A stretch of DNA of 64,000 nt from Litorilinea aerophila (GTDB lineage Bacteria; Chloroflexota; Anaerolineae; Caldilineales; Caldilineaceae), in the NCBI RefSeq assembly GCF_006569185.2, contig NZ_VIGC02000008.1:124001-188000 (forward strand), read 5' to 3'. A program made the translations under genes and the position numbers. Every line of letters begins with the position of its first letter. Position 1 is the stretch's first letter. Below are positions 20,632-29,123 of the stretch, piece by piece. The notes below the pieces were generated by a model. The model saw only the letters and a list, made by a program, of their open reading frames with translations, had not been told where the DNA came from and searched no databases.

Positions 20632-22782
20632 ATGAAGGCCATAGCCCAACGCTTCATCCGCTCTTCTGCCGTTGACGGCCCCGAGGCGGATCTCTATCAG
20701 TTTACTGTGGACTTTTTTACCTTCTTCGGTGCCCAGGTGCGCCGGCTGGATCGCTCCCGCCAGGGGCCCCTCCAGGTGCAGTTGCCGCCGGAGATGGCCG
20801 AACATTTCGGCCGGTCGGAGCTGCGGCTGGCTTTCCGCCATGTGGAGGACGCCACGGCGTATGACCTGGTGGCCCATGGCAGCCGCCTCTTCGACCGCAT
20901 GCTGGCCTGGCTGGAACGCCGGGCCGCCTTCACCCTCCAGCAGTTGCCCAGGCGGGTGACCGCCAGCGAGGCGCTGATGCAGGCGGTGCGTCCGGTCAAC
21001 GCCAGCATCACCGGGCTCCGGCTGCAGGAGCAATTCCAGCCGATTTTCGTCTTCAACTGGCGGCTGACCTATCGGGCCGACGACAAGCGGGAAGAGCTCT
21101 ACACCGTCCTCCTGGACGAAGAAGGCCATCGGATCCCCCAGCCGGATGAGCCCCAGGCGCCGGCCCATGCCCTGGACCTGGAGCAACTGCTGGCCGATGC
21201 CCAGCCCTTCCCCCCGGCCGACTCTGGGAACGGGGATGGTCAGCCCAAACTCCCACCCCTCACCCGGCTGGTCCGGCTGGCGGAGGCAGCCCGCAAGTAC
21301 GCCATCTACCATGCGGACCTGCGCTGCGCAGGCCATGAGGCCGAGATCTACCCCCGCCTCTACAAGGTGCTCAACCGGCTGACCACCTACTACCGCCAGC
21401 AGATCGAAGAAGTCTACGATGCCAGCGATCCCACCGGCGAGAAACGCCGGGCGCTGGAAGAAGATCTGGCGCGCAAGATCGCCGAAGAGGTGGAAAATCA
21501 TCGCCTGCGGGTCCAGGTGCACCTCTTCAGCTACGCCATCCTCCACGTGCCGGTGGCCGTGGCGGACCTGACCCTGAGCGATGGCCGGCAGGAGGCCGCC
21601 GTCCAGGTGCGCCTCAACCGGTACACCGGCCAGTTGCACCGGCCCACCTGCCACGCCTGTGGCCAGGAGACGGAGGCCATCGCACTGGACGCCCGGGGGC
21701 ACGTGACCTGTGATGCCTGCCTGCTCCAGTGTGCTTCCTGCCTGGCGGTGGTGTGTGCGTCCTGTGGCGTCGCGGCGTGCCCCCACTGTGGCCGGGAGAA
21801 CTGTGACGCCTGTAGCGAGGTCTGCTGGGCCTGTGGCGAGCGGGCCTGCCAGGAACACATCAGCACCTGCCCGGTCTGCGGCGACCGGGTGTGCCACCAG
21901 TGCCAGGCCTGCTGTGACCACTGCGGCGTTCGCCAGTGCCGGACCCATCTGCGGGTGGATGCGGTGGCCATGGCCCACGGGGAGCCGCAGCAGATCTGTG
22001 CCGACTGTGCTGTGCGTTGCCCCGGCTGTCACCAGTACAGCGCCCAGACGGGCCTCTGCGCTGCCAGCGGCCAACGTTTCTGCCAGAACTGCCTGGTGAC
22101 CTGTGCCGGGTGTGGCGTCCAGGTGGGCCCTGGCTTCTATCACCGCAGCGAGGCAGACGGACAGGCCTACTGCCTCAACTGCCTGGTCGAATGCCCGGCC
22201 TGTGGCCGGCAGGAGCCGGCCATTGCCACCTGTGTGACCTGCGGCGCGGATTGCTGCCCCGCCTGCGGGCATCGGTGCGTCATTTGTGACCAGCTCTCCT
22301 GCGCCCAACATGGTGCCGTCATGGCCGGCTGTGGCCATGGCGTGTGCGCCGCCCACGTCACCCAGTGTGTCGTGGGGCAGGAGCCGGTCTGTCCCCTCTG
22401 CGAGCCGGCCTGTGGCATCTGCCAGCAGCATGCCTGCGCAGCGCACCGGAAGACCTGTCGCCGCTGCGGCCAGGAGTACTGTCAGGAATGTGTGCGCCTT
22501 TCCGGCTTCTGCGACACCTGTGCCACCATCGGCCGGGACGGCGAAGTCGTCCAGTTGAGCCGGGAGCCGTGGGGGGAGGATCCCCGGGTGGCGGCGCTGG
22601 CACCCGGGTACCACTGGCTGCGGGCCGCGAACCACCGGTATGTCATCTACGTGGGGCAGAGCCTGCTGGGAGACGGGGCCATCGTGGTGGTGGATCGGGG
22701 AGCAGAGCCGCCCCAGGTGGTGGTGGCCGAGAAGTCGAGGCGGGTGGACTTCCTGCGGCATTTCTTTGGCCAGGGGCCGTAG
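20632..22782 (+). CDS. Cysteine-rich multi-zinc-ribbon protein of unknown function
   Basis: A 716-residue protein I do not recognise as a named family. Residues 1-339 are an ordinary soluble, mostly helical segment with one invariant-looking stretch ([12 protein letters not shown]) and few cysteines. Residues 340-630 contain about 58 cysteines, nearly all as CxxC pairs, with interspersed CxxH (CQEH, CRTH, CAQH, CAAH). The pairs recur about every 10-15 residues and suggest ten or more tandem treble-clef/RING/B-box-like zinc ribbons. Residues 631-716 form a small tail ([20 protein letters not shown]). There is no signal or membrane segment. ATG 20632 fits a leaderless promoter; ATG 20611 would add MYAIIGG. 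The next gene, 26 bases on, is a radical SAM protein. Confidence 0.85.
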   Translation: MKAIAQRFIRSSAVDGPEADLYQFTVDFFTFFGAQVRRLDRSRQGPLQVQLPPEMAEHFGRSELRLAFRHVEDATAYDLVAHGSRLFDRMLAWLERRAAFTLQQLPRRVTASEALMQAVRPVNASITGLRLQEQFQPIFVFNWRLTYRADDKREELYTVLLDEEGHRIPQPDEPQAPAHALDLEQLLADAQPFPPADSGNGDGQPKLPPLTRLVRLAEAARKYAIYHADLRCAGHEAEIYPRLYKVLNRLTTYYRQQIEEVYDASDPTGEKRRALEEDLARKIAEEVENHRLRVQVHLFSYAILHVPVAVADLTLSDGRQEAAVQVRLNRYTGQLHRPTCHACGQETEAIALDARGHVTCDACLLQCASCLAVVCASCGVAACPHCGRENCDACSEVCWACGERACQEHISTCPVCGDRVCHQCQACCDHCGVRQCRTHLRVDAVAMAHGEPQQICADCAVRCPGCHQYSAQTGLCAASGQRFCQNCLVTCAGCGVQVGPGFYHRSEADGQAYCLNCLVECPACGRQEPAIATCVTCGADCCPACGHRCVICDQLSCAQHGAVMAGCGHGVCAAHVTQCVVGQEPVCPLCEPACGICQQHACAAHRKTCRRCGQEYCQECVRLSGFCDTCATIGRDGEVVQLSREPWGEDPRVAALAPGYHWLRAANHRYVIYVGQSLLGDGAIVVVDRGAEPPQVVVAEKSRRVDFLRHFFGQGP

Positions 22783-22808
22783 GCAGCCCTAACGAAAGGG
22801 AGATCATG

Positions 22809-23672
22809 ATGGCCGAGCGGGAACAGGATGGGGCGCTGGCCGGCGCGGGGTTGGCCCGGGCGGCGGCCCTGGCCCAGGGTCAACTGGAGGAGTGTCACCT
22901 CTGCCCGCACCACTGTGGCCCGGCCCGCGCCAGGGCCCAGGGCGTCTGTCGAGTGGGCCGGCAGAGCTACATCGCCAGCGAAATGCTCCATCTGGGAGAA
23001 GAGGCGCCCCTTCGGCCGGCCCATGCCATCTTCTTCAGCGGCTGTACCGCCACCTGTACCTTCTGCACCGCGGCCCGTTTTGCCTTCCGGCCCACCTACG
23101 GCGTGGTGGTGACGCCGGAGCAGCTGGCGGAACGGGTCCTCCAGCGCCAGGCCCAGGGTGCCCGTTCCCTCTGCTTCATCGGCGGCGACCCGGCGCCCCA
23201 CATTCCTTTCATCCTGGCCACTTTGGCGGCCCTGGGCAGCCGCCGCACCATTCCGGCCGTTTTCAACAGCAACTTCTACCTGACCGATACGGCCCTGGCC
23301 CTGCTGGCCGATGCCATCGACCTCTACCTGCCCGATTTGAAGTTCGGTCCAACTCCCGGTCCCCAGGGCTGTGGCGAGCGGTTGGGCGGTATGCCCGACT
23401 ACTGGCCGGTGGTAACCGGCTGCATCGACCGGCTCTACCGGGAGGGGCGGCGGTTGATGGTGCGCCACCTGCTCATGCCGGGCCACTTCGACTGTTGCAC
23501 CGTGCCCGTCCTCCGCTGGCTGGCCCGCCGGCCTGGCCTCCAGGTCAGCCTCCTCACCCAGTATGTGGCGCCGGCCCACGCCCGGGGGGAACTGGCCCGC
23601 CCCCTGGCGCCGGCGGAGGTCCGTCGGGCCTACCAGCTGGCCCGGGAGCTGGGGCTGGATCTGGTTGATTGA
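22809..23672 (+). CDS. Radical SAM protein, PflX-like
   Basis: A 287-residue protein resembling PflX, a homologue of pyruvate formate-lyase activating enzymes (COG1313). The N-terminal segment [10 protein letters not shown]...GVCRVG is a CxxC..C..C metal motif of that family. The SAM cluster is C79-x3-C83-x2-C86 in [20 protein letters not shown] and YLPDLKFG are the following SAM-binding and barrel strands. ATG 22809 has GGGAG 6 bases upstream; ATG 22806 is possible. It starts 26 bases after the cysteine-rich protein gene, suggesting co-transcription. The substrate is unknown; no glycyl-radical enzyme is in the window. Confidence 0.85.
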   Translation: MAEREQDGALAGAGLARAAALAQGQLEECHLCPHHCGPARARAQGVCRVGRQSYIASEMLHLGEEAPLRPAHAIFFSGCTATCTFCTAARFAFRPTYGVVVTPEQLAERVLQRQAQGARSLCFIGGDPAPHIPFILATLAALGSRRTIPAVFNSNFYLTDTALALLADAIDLYLPDLKFGPTPGPQGCGERLGGMPDYWPVVTGCIDRLYREGRRLMVRHLLMPGHFDCCTVPVLRWLARRPGLQVSLLTQYVAPAHARGELARPLAPAEVRRAYQLARELGLDLVD

Positions 23673-23692
23673 GGGGGACAGATCCCTGGAGT

Positions 23693-24613
23693 TTACTGGT
23701 TTTGGTTTGCGCCGTTGGTCGATGGGCCCTCGCTGGCCTGGTCCTGGAAGAGCTCCCGGATGCCGCCCAGGGCACCCAGGACGCCGGTGGCCTCGTAGGG
23801 CAGGAAGATCTTGGAGGCCGTGCCGTTGGCGATGCTCTTGAGCGCGTCCAGGTATTGGATGGCGATCAGCTTGTCGTCCGGGTTGGCATCGGAGATGGCC
23901 CGGAAGACGGTGGTGATGGCATTGGCCTGGCCGGTTGCCTCCACCTCCAGCTTGTAGCGGGCCGCGTCGGCCACCCGCCGCACCGCTTCGGCCTCCCCTT
24001 CCGCCTCCAGGATGCGGGCCTGGCGCAGGCCCTCTGCCTCCAGGATCTGGGCCCGCTTCTCCCGCTCGGCCTTCATCTGTCGGTGCATGGCCTGGGTCAC
24101 ATCCTCGGGTGGGTCGATGCGCTTGATCTCCACCCGGACCACCCGCACGCCCCACTTGTCGGTGGCGTCATCCAGCACCTCCCGCAGCCGGGCGTTGATC
24201 ATGTCCCGGGAGGTGAGGGCTTCATCCAGCTCCGTCTCGCCGATGACATTGCGCAGGTTGGTTTGGGCCAGCTTGGTGGCCGCGTTGTAAAAGTCGGCCA
24301 CGTTGTAGGTCAATTTGACCGGGTCGGTGGCTTCGTAGTAGACGATGGCGTCCACCGTCACCACCACGTTGTCCCGGGTGATGACCTCCTGGGGAGCCAC
24401 ATCCACCACCTGCTCCCGCATGTCCACCTTGCGCATGGTGTCCAGGAAGGGGACGATGAGGGTCAGGCCGGGGTCAGCCGTGCGCTGGTAGCGCCCCAGC
24501 CGTTCGATGACGCCCTTCTCGTAGGGGGCCACGATGCGGAGGCCGGTGAGGGCCACGATGAAGATGACCACCGCCAGGATGGCCAGGAATGAAATGGCAG
24601 CAAACTCTTGCAT
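23693..24613 (-). CDS. SPFH/Band 7 protein (stomatin/paraslipin, QmcA-like)
   Basis: A 306-residue membrane-anchored SPFH protein. The N-terminal membrane segment covers about residues 6-27, followed by [23 protein letters not shown] (slightly longer than usual to the eye), [25 protein letters not shown] and the conserved helical ALxxRDxINxxLR part. A charged coiled-coil region (about 190-250) contains [19 protein letters not shown]. It is expected to form large ring or cage oligomers at the membrane and to influence protease or lipid-domain function. The gene lies 61 bases downstream of an NfeD gene, the usual partner. Confidence 0.93.
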   Translation of the reverse strand: MQEFAAISFLAILAVVIFIVALTGLRIVAPYEKGVIERLGRYQRTADPGLTLIVPFLDTMRKVDMREQVVDVAPQEVITRDNVVVTVDAIVYYEATDPVKLTYNVADFYNAATKLAQTNLRNVIGETELDEALTSRDMINARLREVLDDATDKWGVRVVRVEIKRIDPPEDVTQAMHRQMKAEREKRAQILEAEGLRQARILEAEGEAEAVRRVADAARYKLEVEATGQANAITTVFRAISDANPDDKLIAIQYLDALKSIANGTASKIFLPYEATGVLGALGGIRELFQDQASEGPSTNGANQNQ

Positions 24614-24674
24614 GGCCGAACGCTCCTTCCTTTGATGGTTATGGACCTGGGACGATGCAGGCTCAACCCGTCAC

Positions 24675-25115
24675 TCAGCCGTCGGCGAGGCGCCGCACCT
24701 TCAGGCGGGTGCCATCCACGCCCAACACTTCCACCCGGGCGCCCACCTCAATCGGGGTGCCGTCCACCGAATCGGCCAGCCATTCCTCCCGGTCTACTCG
24801 TACCCGGCCCCGGGCCTGGATGGGATCGATGGCCACGGTGACCACGGCCGTCTTGCCCAGCACCCGGTCCACGCCGAAGCTGCTGTGCCCTTCGCCGCTG
24901 ACCCGGCGGGCGAAAGGACGGGAGAGGATGACCGCCAGGGTGGAGACCACCACGAAGCCGGCCAGTTGGCCGACCAGGCCCACGCCCAGAAAGGCCAGGA
25001 TGGCCGCCGCGGCGGCCCCAATGCCGAAGCAGATCAGGAAGAAGCCGGCGGTGAAAATCTCGGCGACGAGGAAGATGAGGGCCATCACGGCCCATGCCCA
25101 CGGAATCCATTGCAT
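24675..25115 (-). CDS. NfeD family protein (short form)
   Basis: A 146-residue NfeD without the protease domain. Membrane segments lie at about residues 5-25 (WAVMALIFLVAEIFTAGFF), 26-45 and 47-65, followed by the C-terminal OB-fold (LGKTAVVTV ... GARVEVLGVDGTRLKV). Short NfeD proteins work with SPFH proteins, and the next gene on the strand is one. ATG 25115 was chosen: it starts at the first membrane helix and has AGGGGGCG upstream; the longer open frame adds a nonconserved tail. Confidence 0.92.
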   Translation of the reverse strand: MQWIPWAWAVMALIFLVAEIFTAGFFLICFGIGAAAAAILAFLGVGLVGQLAGFVVVSTLAVILSRPFARRVSGEGHSSFGVDRVLGKTAVVTVAIDPIQARGRVRVDREEWLADSVDGTPIEVGARVEVLGVDGTRLKVRRLADG

Positions 25116-25211
25116 CGAGTTGCGCCCCCTCGCTGGATGGTATGCCGGATGTTGATGCCCCATTATACGCCAGGATGGACCATTTCACCTGACAGCTGGC
25201 TGACCATCCAC

Positions 25212-25580
25212 TCATTCGATGAAAATCTCGATCCGTCGCCCTTCTTCCTCGTCCACCACATCCACGATGCGGCCGACCCGGCCCGCCCCAATGGCGGCCC
25301 GCAGGGGCTCCAGCTCTCCGGAGGCGCTGGCGGGCAGCAGGCGAAACACCCAACTGACCAGGTGCAGGGGGATCCGCACCTGGACCTTTTGGCGCCCGGT
25401 CATGGTGTCGGCCACCCGGATGTGGAGGCTGCGGCCGGCCCCGGGCGCAGCCTCGTCGTCGACTGTGTCCTGGTCTTCGGCCGGGCCCAGTGCCGCCAGC
25501 AGCCGGGCGGCCTCTTCGGGGGAAATCTTCTCCTGCTCCACCATGCGCAGAATCATCTGGCGTTCTTCGGCTGTTGCCAT
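25212..25580 (-). CDS. SHOCT-like domain protein
   Basis: A 122-residue protein. The N-terminal EERQMILRMVEQEKISPEEAARLL is a short SHOCT-like helical hairpin, the same motif that ends the preceding gene product (EERMMILRMVEAGKISVEQAEQLL). The remainder (VRIPLHLVSWVFRLLP..., IVDVVDEEEGRRIEIFIE) resembles the C-terminal part of bacterial proteins annotated as SHOCT-like or DUF4097-associated. ATG 25580 has GAGG plus GAAGG upstream (about 8 bases). It lies about 98 bases after the DUF4097-SHOCT gene and is probably part of the same operon. Role unknown; these proteins often accompany envelope-stress functions. Confidence 0.8.
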   Translation of the reverse strand: MATAEERQMILRMVEQEKISPEEAARLLAALGPAEDQDTVDDEAAPGAGRSLHIRVADTMTGRQKVQVRIPLHLVSWVFRLLPASASGELEPLRAAIGAGRVGRIVDVVDEEEGRRIEIFIE

Positions 25581-25678
25581 GACCTTCACCTCAATGGGAT
25601 CCATGGCGGCGGTCCATCCCCGGCCATACATCGACAGGTGTGGCCGGGGATGGACCGCCGCATTTCTTCAACTTCTGT

Positions 25679-26917
25679 TCAGCTTTCCAGGGCGGCCAAC
25701 AACTGTTCAGCCTGCTCCACCGAAATCTTGCCGGCTTCCACCATCCGAAGGATCATCATCCGCTCCTCTTCGGTGGCCTTGCTGCGGCGGGGCGCCGCGG
25801 GTCCCTTGGGAGGCGGCGGCGGTGGGGGCGGCGGCCAGGCGTAGACGTGCCGACGGCGGCCGCCGTGGCGTCTGGCGGAGCGTTCCGCATCCTGGGCCCG
25901 TTTTTCGGCCTTGCGCATGGCCTCCGCGATCTTCTCCTCGGCCCGGCGCATGGCCTGCTGCACCTTCTGCTGCACCCGCGCCGCGATCTCCTCGCCCGTG
26001 CCCAGCTGGCTGAGCCGTTCGTCCAGCTGCCGGGTCAACATTTCCACCTGGCTCTCCACCTGTTCGGTGATCTGCTGGGCCAGCTCACCGGCCCGGATGG
26101 CAAATTCCGGCCCCAGCTCGAAGTCGAAGTCGGCCTCCACCCGGCCTTCGGCCCGGTCGCGGCCCACCAGGGTGATGTCGCCTCCGGCTGTCAGCCTGAG
26201 CTGGTCGGTGCCTTCGCCCAACACCAGCTCGCCCACATTATCGGAGCGGGAAAACTCCTGGGGCAGCCGTCGGCTGGTGATGGTGCCTCCGGCCTGCAGG
26301 TACAGGGTGACGTTGGCATCCGTGGGAAGCCGCACCACAATGTCGCCGCCTGCCAGGACAGTGCTTGGGGCCTCTTCCGTTGCCTGCCCATCCGCGCCCT
26401 GCCAGCGCAGGCTGACATCGCCCCCGGCCGTGATCTCCAGGGGCCCGCGCACCTGGGAGACGGCCACATCCCCGCCAGCCTGGACCCGGCACGGCCCGTG
26501 GATCTCCACCAGGGTGGCGTCCCCTCCCACGTGGTCCACGTCCAGCGGGCCATGGACCTGGCGGGCCACCAGGTCGCCGCCCACATGTTGCACCGTGGCA
26601 GGACCCACGTCCCGCAACAAGAGGTCGCCGTGGACCGAACGGATCTGCACCTGGCCGTGGAGCTCCACCACCTGGCCGTCCCCGCCGACGCCTTCGATGG
26701 AACAGGCCAGGGCGTGGGGGGCCCGGAGCACACAATCCCCGGGAAGTTTCAGCCCGTGCAGGGCGCCTTCCACCAGCTCCACGTCCAGGGGGGCATCGGT
26801 GGAGGTCCGGATCTGGATCTCCTCCTGAGCCCATCCCCGGAGGAGGAGGTCCCCACCGATGTCGCCGATGGCCAGCCGGGTGATCCCGGCTGCCGGAAAG
26901 CGCTGTGGCGTGCTCAT
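25679..26917 (-). CDS. DUF4097-like beta-helix protein with coiled coil and C-terminal SHOCT-like motif
   Basis: A 412-residue protein. Residues about 10-260 are short repeating beta segments (GDLLLR, GDLVARQVHG, GDVAVSQVRG, GGDVSLRW, GGDIVVRL, GGDITLVG), the pattern of DUF4097 adhesin-like beta-helices. Residues about 265-350 are charged helices (VESQVEMLTRQLDERL, MRRAEEKIAEAMRKAEKRA), probably a coiled coil. A poly-proline stretch of nine residues follows, and a SHOCT-like hairpin ends the protein. There is no signal peptide, so it is a cytoplasmic beta-helix. Its start overlaps the stop of the upstream DUF2089 gene (ATGA, 26914-26917), so the two are translationally coupled. Confidence 0.85.
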   Translation of the reverse strand: MSTPQRFPAAGITRLAIGDIGGDLLLRGWAQEEIQIRTSTDAPLDVELVEGALHGLKLPGDCVLRAPHALACSIEGVGGDGQVVELHGQVQIRSVHGDLLLRDVGPATVQHVGGDLVARQVHGPLDVDHVGGDATLVEIHGPCRVQAGGDVAVSQVRGPLEITAGGDVSLRWQGADGQATEEAPSTVLAGGDIVVRLPTDANVTLYLQAGGTITSRRLPQEFSRSDNVGELVLGEGTDQLRLTAGGDITLVGRDRAEGRVEADFDFELGPEFAIRAGELAQQITEQVESQVEMLTRQLDERLSQLGTGEEIAARVQQKVQQAMRRAEEKIAEAMRKAEKRAQDAERSARRHGGRRRHVYAWPPPPPPPPPKGPAAPRRSKATEEERMMILRMVEAGKISVEQAEQLLAALES

Positions 26918-27300
26918 GCCGTTTCTCCTTTCAGCCGGGCCATGGCCTCTTCGAAGGAGAGCTCGCCGGCTTCCAGCGCCTGCAGGATCTCCTTCCGATC
27001 GACCTCGGAGATGCCTGCCGGCTCTTCCTTCCCCGGCTCATAGCCCAGGGCTCGGATGATCTCGTGCAGGCGGCTGCGGATGGTGGGGTAGGAGAGGTTG
27101 AGCTCGTCTTCCATCCGGTTCAACTTTCCTTCACAGCGGAGGAACGTCTCCACGAACTGGAGCTGTTCCGGGGTGAGCTGGGCAAAGGGAATGGAGACAG
27201 AGAAGCGCCCCTCCACGGTCACGTCACTGCCGGGGCAGTAAAAACGGGTGACGACGATCTCGCCGCCGTCGAACGGGCTTGTGGTGGGTAAGGGTATCAT
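26914..27300 (-). CDS. DUF2089 family protein (putative DNA-binding regulator)
   Basis: A 128-residue protein of the DUF2089 type. FAQLTPEQLQFVETFLRCEGKLNRMEDEL and LSYPTIRSRLHEIIRALGYE form a helix-turn-helix region that is strongly conserved in this family. The C-terminus (RKEILQALEAGELSFEEAMARL) is again a SHOCT-like hairpin, so all three gene products of this operon share that motif, possibly for interaction. The usual N-terminal zinc ribbon is reduced to one cysteine (FYCPGSDV). It is the first gene of the operon behind a clear promoter and a palindrome, fitting an autoregulator (inference). Confidence 0.87.
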   Translation of the reverse strand: MIPLPTTSPFDGGEIVVTRFYCPGSDVTVEGRFSVSIPFAQLTPEQLQFVETFLRCEGKLNRMEDELNLSYPTIRSRLHEIIRALGYEPGKEEPAGISEVDRKEILQALEAGELSFEEAMARLKGETA

Positions 27301-27374
27301 GGTTCACCTCATCAACAATCCTCATCAACAATCCTGAGCAACAATCCAGGTTGACCGGCCAGTCGGGTTTCATC

Positions 27375-27409
27375 CAGGGTCACTTCAGCGATCCCCCGAA
27401 GTGACCCTG
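27375..27409. promoter_or_regulatory. 12-bp perfect palindrome upstream of DUF2089 operon (operator candidate)
   Basis: CAGGGTCACTTC (27375-27386) and GAAGTGACCCTG (27398-27409) form a perfect inverted repeat with an 11-base spacer. It lies just downstream of the predicted transcription start and 75 bases before the DUF2089 start codon. It could be an operator for the DUF2089 protein or an mRNA leader hairpin. Confidence 0.6.
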
Positions 27410-27419
27410 CATTTGCAAA

Positions 27420-27448
27420 ATCATAACATTGCTGTTTGGGAAAGTCAA
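27420..27448 (-). promoter_or_regulatory. Sigma-70 promoter for the DUF2089-DUF4097-SHOCT operon
   Basis: On the minus strand TTGACT (27443-27448) and TATGAT (27420-27425) are spaced by exactly 17 bases in an AT-richer context. It points at the DUF2089 gene, whose start codon is about 110 bases downstream. Confidence 0.7.
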
Positions 27449-27527
27449 TAGAATTGCCGCATCTTACTTGTTTATTTTGATTTTTCGGTGAATTTATTTG
27501 ATTCTGTACGTGATTGTTGGACTCCTG

Positions 27528-27571
27528 TCATCCCCAGCCCTTTCTCCCACTGGGCAAAGGGGGCTGAATCG
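27528..27571. repeat. CCCCAGCCC-type intergenic hairpin repeat, copy 1
   Basis: TCATCCCCAGCCCTTTCTCC followed by an imperfect complementary arm (GGGCAAAGGGGG) and a CTGAATCG tail. A related element with the same TCATCCCCAGCCCTT start lies near 49164-49210. Such hairpins are widespread intergenic repeats in several bacterial groups. Confidence 0.5.
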
Positions 27572-27600
27572 CCACGCCTGGACAACAAAAACTGGACAAC

Positions 27601-27634
27601 AAAAAGGGGGACGATGCCGTCCGCATCGCCCCCC
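27601..27634 (-). terminator. Rho-independent terminator of the DUF4870 gene
   Basis: On the minus strand a GC-rich stem (27606-27617 with 27623-27634, loop of 5) is followed by five T residues (27601-27605). It begins 22 bases after the stop codon of the membrane protein gene. Confidence 0.8.
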
Positions 27635-27656
27635 TTTCCGGTTTACCGATGGTATG

Positions 27657-28205
27657 TTAGCTCAGCCAGCCCTGATCCCGCAGGAAGCTGGTGAGGCCCG
27701 GGATGGCAAAGCGCTTGCCCTGGTAGGCCTGGTATCCGTAGTAGAGCAGGGCCACCACCGCCATCAGGTAGGCGATGGGGCTCAGGCACAGGACCAGCAG
27801 GCCGACCACCCAGCCGATGAGGGGGATGAGCTGGAGGACCAGGGTGCCCAGGCCCACAGCCGCACTGGCGGCCATGAAGACCACCGCCAGCGCCAGGCTC
27901 TGCACCGCGTGGTAGCGCTGAAAGGGCCGGTTCTTGCTGCTCTCGCTCAGCAGGACGATGGCCGGCATGATCACCGGGATCACGATTTGGGTGGCGTACG
28001 AGAGCATGGCGATCAGCCGGTCGTCCCGGTCGGCCATGGGGTCCACGGCCGCGCCCTGCATGAACTCGCCCTGACGCAGGGCCTGGGCCGCCTGTTGGGC
28101 CTGTTCCCGGGCCTTGTTCGCTGCCCGTTCCACGGGCGTGGTCTCGCCCATTCCGGCTTCACCCGGTTGTTCGTGTTCCATGGGTTGTTGCTCCTCAGAT
28201 TGCAT
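27657..28205 (-). CDS. DUF4870-like small membrane protein
   Basis: About 182 residues. A hydrophilic, Gln/Glu-rich N-terminus (residues 1-65) precedes a four-helix-like membrane domain. DRLIAMLSYATQIVIPVIMPAIVLL, the NRPFQRYHAVQSLALAV motif and the GxxLxLIPLIGW stretch are characteristic of DUF4870/YtxG-like proteins; their function is unknown. ATG 28205 was preferred because GAGGAG lies 7-8 bases upstream; the in-frame ATG at 28238 would add MSNPPADEEKT with a weaker site. It is a single gene with its own terminator. A partial copy of the dispersed repeat lies upstream. Confidence 0.83.
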   Translation of the reverse strand: MQSEEQQPMEHEQPGEAGMGETTPVERAANKAREQAQQAAQALRQGEFMQGAAVDPMADRDDRLIAMLSYATQIVIPVIMPAIVLLSESSKNRPFQRYHAVQSLALAVVFMAASAAVGLGTLVLQLIPLIGWVVGLLVLCLSPIAYLMAVVALLYYGYQAYQGKRFAIPGLTSFLRDQGWLS

Positions 28206-28350
28206 GGTCTTCTCCTCGTCGGCAGGCGGATTGCTCATCAGCGGCCCCAAGGGCCTTTCATCTCGGTTCTGTTCCCATTACGTAATCGGCGGGTAAAGGT
28301 TGCAGCCCCGCAGGGGCGGGCCCCCGTGCCCGCCCGTTGTCGCTCTGCGG

Positions 28351-28403
28351 CTTTGCGCCCTCTGCGCCTTTGCGTTGAAAAATGCCCTTTTTGCAGGGGC
28401 GTC
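28351..28403 (+). repeat. Dispersed noncoding repeat, partial copy B
   Basis: The 53 bases CTTTGCGCC...GGGGCGTCA match the last third of repeat copies A (6552-6692) and C (43662-43802), including TGCCCTTTTTGCAG. The 5' part of the repeat is missing. Confidence 0.7.
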
Positions 28404-28441
28404 AGCGGATCTGGGAATCTGTTTTGAAAACGCGCTTTGTT

Positions 28442-28470
28442 TTGACGCGGCCATGGGGCGATGCTACAAT
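28442..28470 (+). promoter_or_regulatory. Sigma-70 promoter with leaderless start for the phosphoesterase gene
   Basis: TTGACG (28442-28447) and TACAAT (28465-28470) are spaced by 17 bases, with an extended TG-C. ATG 28479 begins 8 bases after the -10, so the mRNA should start at or within two bases of the start codon. No Shine-Dalgarno sequence is present. Confidence 0.7.
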
Positions 28471-28478
28471 AATTGTCT

Positions 28479-29123
28479 ATGCGCGTGCTGGCCATTTCCG
28501 ATAAAGTGGAGCCGATTCTGTATAGCCCCGGCATCTGTACCCGTGTGGGCGAAGTAGATCTGATCCTTAGCTGTGGGGATCTGCCCTTCTACTACATCGA
28601 GTACATTGTCAGCATGCTCAATCGACCCTGTTACTACGTCTTCGGCAACCACGGCCGGGAGATCGAGTACCAGGGGGGGGACTGGCAACAGAAGACGGCT
28701 CCCCTGGGAGCGGAAAATCTCCATCGGCGGGTCGCCCGGGCCGACGGACTCCTCCTGGCCGGCCTGGAGGGCTCCATCCGCTACAACAACGCGCCCCGCT
28801 ACCAGTACACCGAGTCGGAAATGCTGGCCAACATCGGACGTCTGGCGCCCAGGCTGCTTTACAACCGGCTCCAACATGGGCGCTATCTGGACGTCCTGGT
28901 GGCCCATTCGCCGCCCTTCGGTATCCACGATCAGCCGGACCGGGCCCACCAGGGCTTCAAGGTCTTCCTGCACTTCATGCGCTGGTTTCGGCCCCGCTAT
29001 CTGCTCCATGGCCACATCCACCTCTACCGCCAGAACGTGGTCACCCAAACCCGCTATCTGGATACCGAGGTCATCAACGTCTATCCCTTTCGGATTTTGG
29101 ACCTGGAACCGGGTACAGGATAA
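28479..29123 (+). CDS. Metallophosphoesterase family protein
   Basis: A 214-residue calcineurin-like phosphoesterase. Motifs: ISDKVEP (first metal Asp, without the usual DxH histidine), GDLPFYY, FGNHG (GNHD with Asp replaced by Gly), VAHSPPFG and HGHIHLY. The first and third blocks deviate from the canonical set, as in a branch of the superfamily with SDxV; activity on nucleotides or phosphodiesters is probable but not certain. The predicted promoter makes this a leaderless gene. Its stop overlaps the start of the HD-domain gene by one base (TAATG), so the two are translationally coupled and may act on related substrates. Confidence 0.85.
   Translation: MRVLAISDKVEPILYSPGICTRVGEVDLILSCGDLPFYYIEYIVSMLNRPCYYVFGNHGREIEYQGGDWQQKTAPLGAENLHRRVARADGLLLAGLEGSIRYNNAPRYQYTESEMLANIGRLAPRLLYNRLQHGRYLDVLVAHSPPFGIHDQPDRAHQGFKVFLHFMRWFRPRYLLHGHIHLYRQNVVTQTRYLDTEVINVYPFRILDLEPGTG

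Noticed and set aside
20236-22761. 841-residue minus-strand frame over the cysteine-rich gene
   Set aside because: The sense frame has the ordered CxxC pattern and promoter; the antisense frame has no motif.
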